Assembly (NCBI RefSeq): GCF_000241325.1
Contig: NZ_BAEI01000044.1
Coordinates: 1-64,000 of the forward strand
Direction: 5' to 3'
Source of the DNA: Gordonia polyisoprenivorans NBRC 16320 = JCM 10675
GTDB taxonomy: Bacteria > Actinomycetota > Actinomycetes > Mycobacteriales > Mycobacteriaceae
Length of the DNA: 64,000 nucleotides
How positions within the stretch are numbered: the first letter of the stretch is position 1; each line of letters starts with the position of its first letter. The notes beneath the pieces were generated by a model. It searched no databases. It was not told where the DNA came from and was given only the letters and a program-made list of their open reading frames with translations. Positions 61,051 through 64,000 of the stretch are shown here, in pieces. Position numbers and translations under genes: made by a program.

Positions 61051-62472
61051 ATGCCGTACATGCCGATCACGGAATCGATGTTTCTCATCGCCGAGACCCG
61101 CGAGCAGCCGATGCACGTCGGAGGGCTGCAGCTGTTCGTCCCGCGCGAGGGCCAGTCGTCGAACGAGCTGGCCGAGGAGATGGTCGAGCGGTTCTACGCC
61201 TGCACCGAGCTGCATTCACTGTTCCGCAAGCGCCCGGCGAGTCCGGCCAGCGTCATGGGATATACGGCGTGGTCGTTCGACGAGGAGATCGACTTCGACT
61301 ACCACGTGCGCCGCGCCGTTCTACCCCGGCCCGGCCGCGTCCGCGAGCTGCTGCGTTACGTGTCGCTGCACCACAGCGCGCTGCTCGATCGCAATCGTCC
61401 GATGTGGGAGGTGCACATCGTCGAGGGTCTCGACGACGGCCGCGTCGCGCTCTACACGAAGATCCATCACTCGCTCATCGACGGCGTCTCGGCGCTGCGG
61501 ATGCTGCAACGGACCCTGTCCACCGATCCCGACGACCGGAGCGGGTCGGCGCCGTGGGATCCGGCGCTCTATCGGCGATCCCGTAAACCCAAGGCGCCGA
61601 GCCCCTCCCGCATCCCCGGCCTGTCCGGCGCGATGGGACTGGCGGGTGCGGCTCTCGAGGTCGGCGGACAGCTCGTCGGCATGGTCCCCGCCACCACCAA
61701 GATCGCGTGGACGGCGATGACCAACAAGGACTTCGCCGCACCGTTCCGTCCGGCACCCAAGACGATCCTCGACGTCCCGATCGGCAGTGCACGCAGGTTC
61801 GCCGCCCAGCAGTGGCCCACCGAGCGCCTGCGGGCGGTCGCCCAGCAGATGGACATCACCCTCAACGACGTGGTCATCGCCATGTGCTCGGGTGCGCTGC
61901 GGTCCTATCTGATCGACCGCGACGCCCTGCCGTCGGCGCCACTGATCGCCGCGGTCCCGGTGTCGATGCACCTCGGTGGCCCCGACGGCAAGGACGGCAA
62001 CTCGATCACCGCGATCCTGGCGAACATGGCCACCGATCAGCCCGATCCCGAGCGTCGGCTGCACACCCTGGTGAATTCGATGCGCGAGTCGAAGAAGGTG
62101 ATCCGCGGACTCGCCCCGCTCCAGGCGCTCGCGTACGGCGCCGCGACGATCGCCTCGCTGGCGTTCGCCACCATCCCCGGCTTCGTGCGGTACACGCCGC
62201 CGCAGTTCAACATCATCATCAGCAACGTGCCGGGCCCGAGTGAGCACATGTACTGGAATGGCGCCCGCCTCGACGGCGTCTACCCGGTGTCGGTCGCCAT
62301 GGAGGGCCTCGCGCTCAACATCACCGTCACCACGACCGCCGAGCACGTGAACTTCGGCCTGATCGGCGCCCGTAAGGAATTGCCGAGCCTGCAGCGGCTG
62401 CTGACCCATCTCGACACCGCCCTCGAGGAACTCGAGAAGGTCGCAAATGTCACACCCGCCGGTACTGACTAG
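61051..62472 (+). CDS. WS/DGAT family wax ester synthase / diacylglycerol acyltransferase
   Basis: A 473-residue acyltransferase that makes triacylglycerol or wax esters for storage. The catalytic motif HHSLIDG is near residue 136, and the N-terminal PITESMFLIAETREQPMHVGGL is typical. The C-terminal half holds NIIISNVPGP and the NVPGP-PL type region of the family. ATG 61051 is spaced correctly from AGGAGGG; the upstream GTG at 61042 is too near it. A T-rich hairpin terminator overlaps the stop. Confidence 0.87.
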   Translation: MPYMPITESMFLIAETREQPMHVGGLQLFVPREGQSSNELAEEMVERFYACTELHSLFRKRPASPASVMGYTAWSFDEEIDFDYHVRRAVLPRPGRVRELLRYVSLHHSALLDRNRPMWEVHIVEGLDDGRVALYTKIHHSLIDGVSALRMLQRTLSTDPDDRSGSAPWDPALYRRSRKPKAPSPSRIPGLSGAMGLAGAALEVGGQLVGMVPATTKIAWTAMTNKDFAAPFRPAPKTILDVPIGSARRFAAQQWPTERLRAVAQQMDITLNDVVIAMCSGALRSYLIDRDALPSAPLIAAVPVSMHLGGPDGKDGNSITAILANMATDQPDPERRLHTLVNSMRESKKVIRGLAPLQALAYGAATIASLAFATIPGFVRYTPPQFNIIISNVPGPSEHMYWNGARLDGVYPVSVAMEGLALNITVTTTAEHVNFGLIGARKELPSLQRLLTHLDTALEELEKVANVTPAGTD

Positions 62473-62500
62473 ACAGTAAGTTACCGGCGGGTATTCTTTT
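62454..62500 (+). terminator. rho-independent terminator of the WS/DGAT gene
   Basis: ACCCGCCGGTA (62454-62464), a 17-nt loop, TACCGGCGGGT (62482-62492), then ATTCTTTT. The stem encloses the stop codon. Confidence 0.78.
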
Positions 62501-62532
62501 CTGGACAACTCCGAAGACCGACCGAACGTTAC

Positions 62533-62551
62533 TTAGGTCAGCCTTGGCAGC
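62533..62551. promoter_or_regulatory. possible IdeR box before the Fe-S reductase gene
   Basis: TTAGGTCAGCCTTGGC retains the full left half of TTAGGTTAGCCTAACCTAA; about 12 of 19 positions match by hand. It is 108 bp upstream of the start. The M. tuberculosis relative (Rv0338c) has been listed as IdeR-controlled, as I recall. Confidence 0.42.
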
Positions 62552-62658
62552 GCTTGCACGTCCTCAGCAATTACGGTTACCCGTAGTAGACGTCGGACCC
62601 CGCGCACGTCAGCCCGCGCCGGAAGGTCTCTAGACAACCAGAGAGGGGCCGTGACGCC

Positions 62659-64000
62659 GTGAATGCCACGACGATCACCATCGGCACGATTGCCGCGGTC
62701 ATCAGCCTGTTCTGCTGGGCGTTGTTCCTGCGCGGCGTGTGGACAATGATCCGCGCCATCGCACAGGGCCAGCGCGTCGACAGTTCACGCTACTTCCCGA
62801 TCCTCCCGCGACTGTGGACGATGCTCAAGGAGTTCGTCGGCCACACCCGGATGGTGAAGTTCCGAACGGTCGGCTGGGCGCACTGGCTGGTGATGTTCGG
62901 CTTCCTCATCGGCGCGATCTTTTGGTTCGAGGCCTACGGGCAGATCTTCGACCCGCACTTCCACTGGCCGGTCATCGGCGCCTGGAACATCTACATCTTC
63001 GCCGACGAGGTCCTCGGCCTCGGCACCGTCATCGGCATCACCGTGCTGATGATCATCCGCCAGCTCAATCACCCGCGGGTACCCGAGCGCCTGTCGCGCT
63101 TCTCCGGCTCCCGTTTTGGTGCCGCGTACTTCGTCGAGTGGGTGGTGCTGCTCGAGGGTCTGGGCATGGTCTTCGTCAAGACCTTCAAGATCTCGGCCGG
63201 CCTCGAGAATCCGCCCATCTGGACCTCCTTCTTCACCCACTACTTCGCCCAGCTCTTCGAAGGGTCCTCGGAGTACTGGGTCACCGGTGCCGCGGTCATC
63301 AAGCTAATGAGCGGCATGATCTGGCTGGCCGTGGTGGGCTCCAACATCGACTGGGGTGTGGCCTGGCACCGCTTTGCCGCGTTCTTCAACATCTATCTCA
63401 AGCGCGAGGCCGACGGCGGTGTCGCACTGGGTGCGGCCAAGCCGATGATGTCGGCGGGCAAGGTCCTCGACATGGAGACCGCCGACCCCGACGTCGACGC
63501 CTTCGGTGCCGGCAAGGCCGAGGACTTCTCCTGGAAGGCGTGGTTGGACTTCACCACGTGTACCGAGTGCGGCCGTTGCCAGAGCCAGTGCCCGGCATGG
63601 AACACCGGAAAACCGTTGAGCCCCAAGCTGCTCATCATGTCGCTGCGCGATCACGCGCAGGCCAAGGCGCCCTACCTGATCGCCGGTGGCCGCACCGACA
63701 TGGGTGGCGACGAGGTGGGTCTCGTCGACGCCGACGGCAATCCCGACGAGGCCAAGCTCGCCAAGATCCCCGAGGCCGCGCGTGCCGAGGCCGCCCGCAA
63801 GCTGGTCGGCGAGTCGGCCGGCACCGGGGCGATCGACGGTGAACTCGGTGCGGTCATCGACACCGAAACCCTGTGGAGCTGCACCACCTGCGGGGCGTGT
63901 GTGGAGCAGTGCCCGGTCGACATCGAGCACGTCGACCACATCATCGACATGCGCCGCTACCAGGTGCTCATCGAGTCGGACTTCCCGACCGAGCTCGCGG
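62659..64000 (+). CDS. heterodisulfide-reductase-related Fe-S protein, 5' part (Rv0338c-like)
   Basis: The frame starts at GTG 62659 behind GAGAGGGG and runs past the window end; 447 codons are seen. The N-terminal 260 residues have five or six membrane helices with several histidines, like a heme-b-binding domain. Two CxxCxxCxxxCP motifs follow (CTECGRCQSQCP from residue 301, CTTCGACVEQCP from residue 408), each expected to bind a [4Fe-4S] cluster. The HdrD-type CCG domains should follow beyond the edge. It probably moves electrons between quinones and a soluble partner. Confidence 0.85.
   Translation, partial: MNATTITIGTIAAVISLFCWALFLRGVWTMIRAIAQGQRVDSSRYFPILPRLWTMLKEFVGHTRMVKFRTVGWAHWLVMFGFLIGAIFWFEAYGQIFDPHFHWPVIGAWNIYIFADEVLGLGTVIGITVLMIIRQLNHPRVPERLSRFSGSRFGAAYFVEWVVLLEGLGMVFVKTFKISAGLENPPIWTSFFTHYFAQLFEGSSEYWVTGAAVIKLMSGMIWLAVVGSNIDWGVAWHRFAAFFNIYLKREADGGVALGAAKPMMSAGKVLDMETADPDVDAFGAGKAEDFSWKAWLDFTTCTECGRCQSQCPAWNTGKPLSPKLLIMSLRDHAQAKAPYLIAGGRTDMGGDEVGLVDADGNPDEAKLAKIPEAARAEAARKLVGESAGTGAIDGELGAVIDTETLWSCTTCGACVEQCPVDIEHVDHIIDMRRYQVLIESDFPTELA

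Noticed and set aside
1..64000. CRISPR arrays, tRNA/rRNA genes, phage modules, transposase-bearing IS
   Set aside because: None seen on either strand; the only repeat families are those listed.

Overview
The window is high-GC DNA with dense, mostly contiguous genes and many four-base start/stop overlaps. The gene set points to a mycolic-acid actinobacterium (Mycobacteriales), most likely Gordonia or a close relative. The pointers are a WS/DGAT wax-ester synthase, a 13E12-type (DUF222) HNH gene, a MacS-type sensor kinase, a SigF/RsbW/STAS module with GTTT-N15/16-GGGTA promoters, IdeR-like boxes, and an Rv0338c-like iron-sulfur reductase. The genus is inferred from gene content, not from a search. 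No rRNA, tRNA, CRISPR, prophage or classical IS was seen.

Layout. 1-3.7 kb: small metabolic genes (esterase, DUF4186, phenolic acid decarboxylase, DoxX, a secreted protein), with the esterase gene flanked by a palindromic repeat. 3.8-7.3 kb: an iron-uptake operon in which EfeU and EfeO are one polypeptide, followed by EfeB. 7.3-11.3 kb: a two-component system and a large DUF2339 membrane protein. 11.8-13.95 kb: an HNH 13E12-family gene set between inverted repeats. 14-19.1 kb: an efflux/DoxX pair, ohr-ohrR with its operator, DUF427/SRPBCC genes and a zwf-type dehydrogenase. 19.2-25.4 kb: CinA-type amidase, GH15 hydrolase, divergent GAF-ANTAR and PAS-ANTAR regulators, and a zinc alcohol dehydrogenase.

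25.4-28.9 kb is a general-stress island: sigF, an STAS anti-anti-sigma gene, an anti-sigma kinase, a membrane protein and a small cysteine-rich protein. Three SigF-type promoters lie in front of sigF, the anti-sigma gene and the cysteine-rich gene, which implies feedback control. A nitroreductase and a catalase follow. 31.4-37.4 kb is ethanolamine catabolism without a microcompartment: an IclR regulator and APC transporter divergent from permease-eutB-eutC.

37.4-49.7 kb is accessory metabolism. It holds a three-gene SDR/unknown/aminotransferase operon, an MFS-TetR pair, and a class II aldolase / APH-fold kinase / GlpD-like operon under a divergent TetR. It also holds a Rieske oxygenase with a reductase-like partner under another divergent TetR, which has a 12-bp-arm palindromic operator. 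A 25-bp tandem repeat containing a palindromic stop signal lies between two convergent tetR genes. 49.8 kb carries a tiny 28-codon gene with its own SD and terminator. 52-54 kb encodes a TerD domain fused to a PD-(D/E)XK-type nuclease. 54-64 kb holds SDR, lipoprotein hydrolases, a StyA-like monooxygenase, an acyltransferase, a YdcF-like protein, WS/DGAT, and the 5' part of an Rv0338c-like Fe-S reductase that runs off the right edge behind a possible IdeR box.
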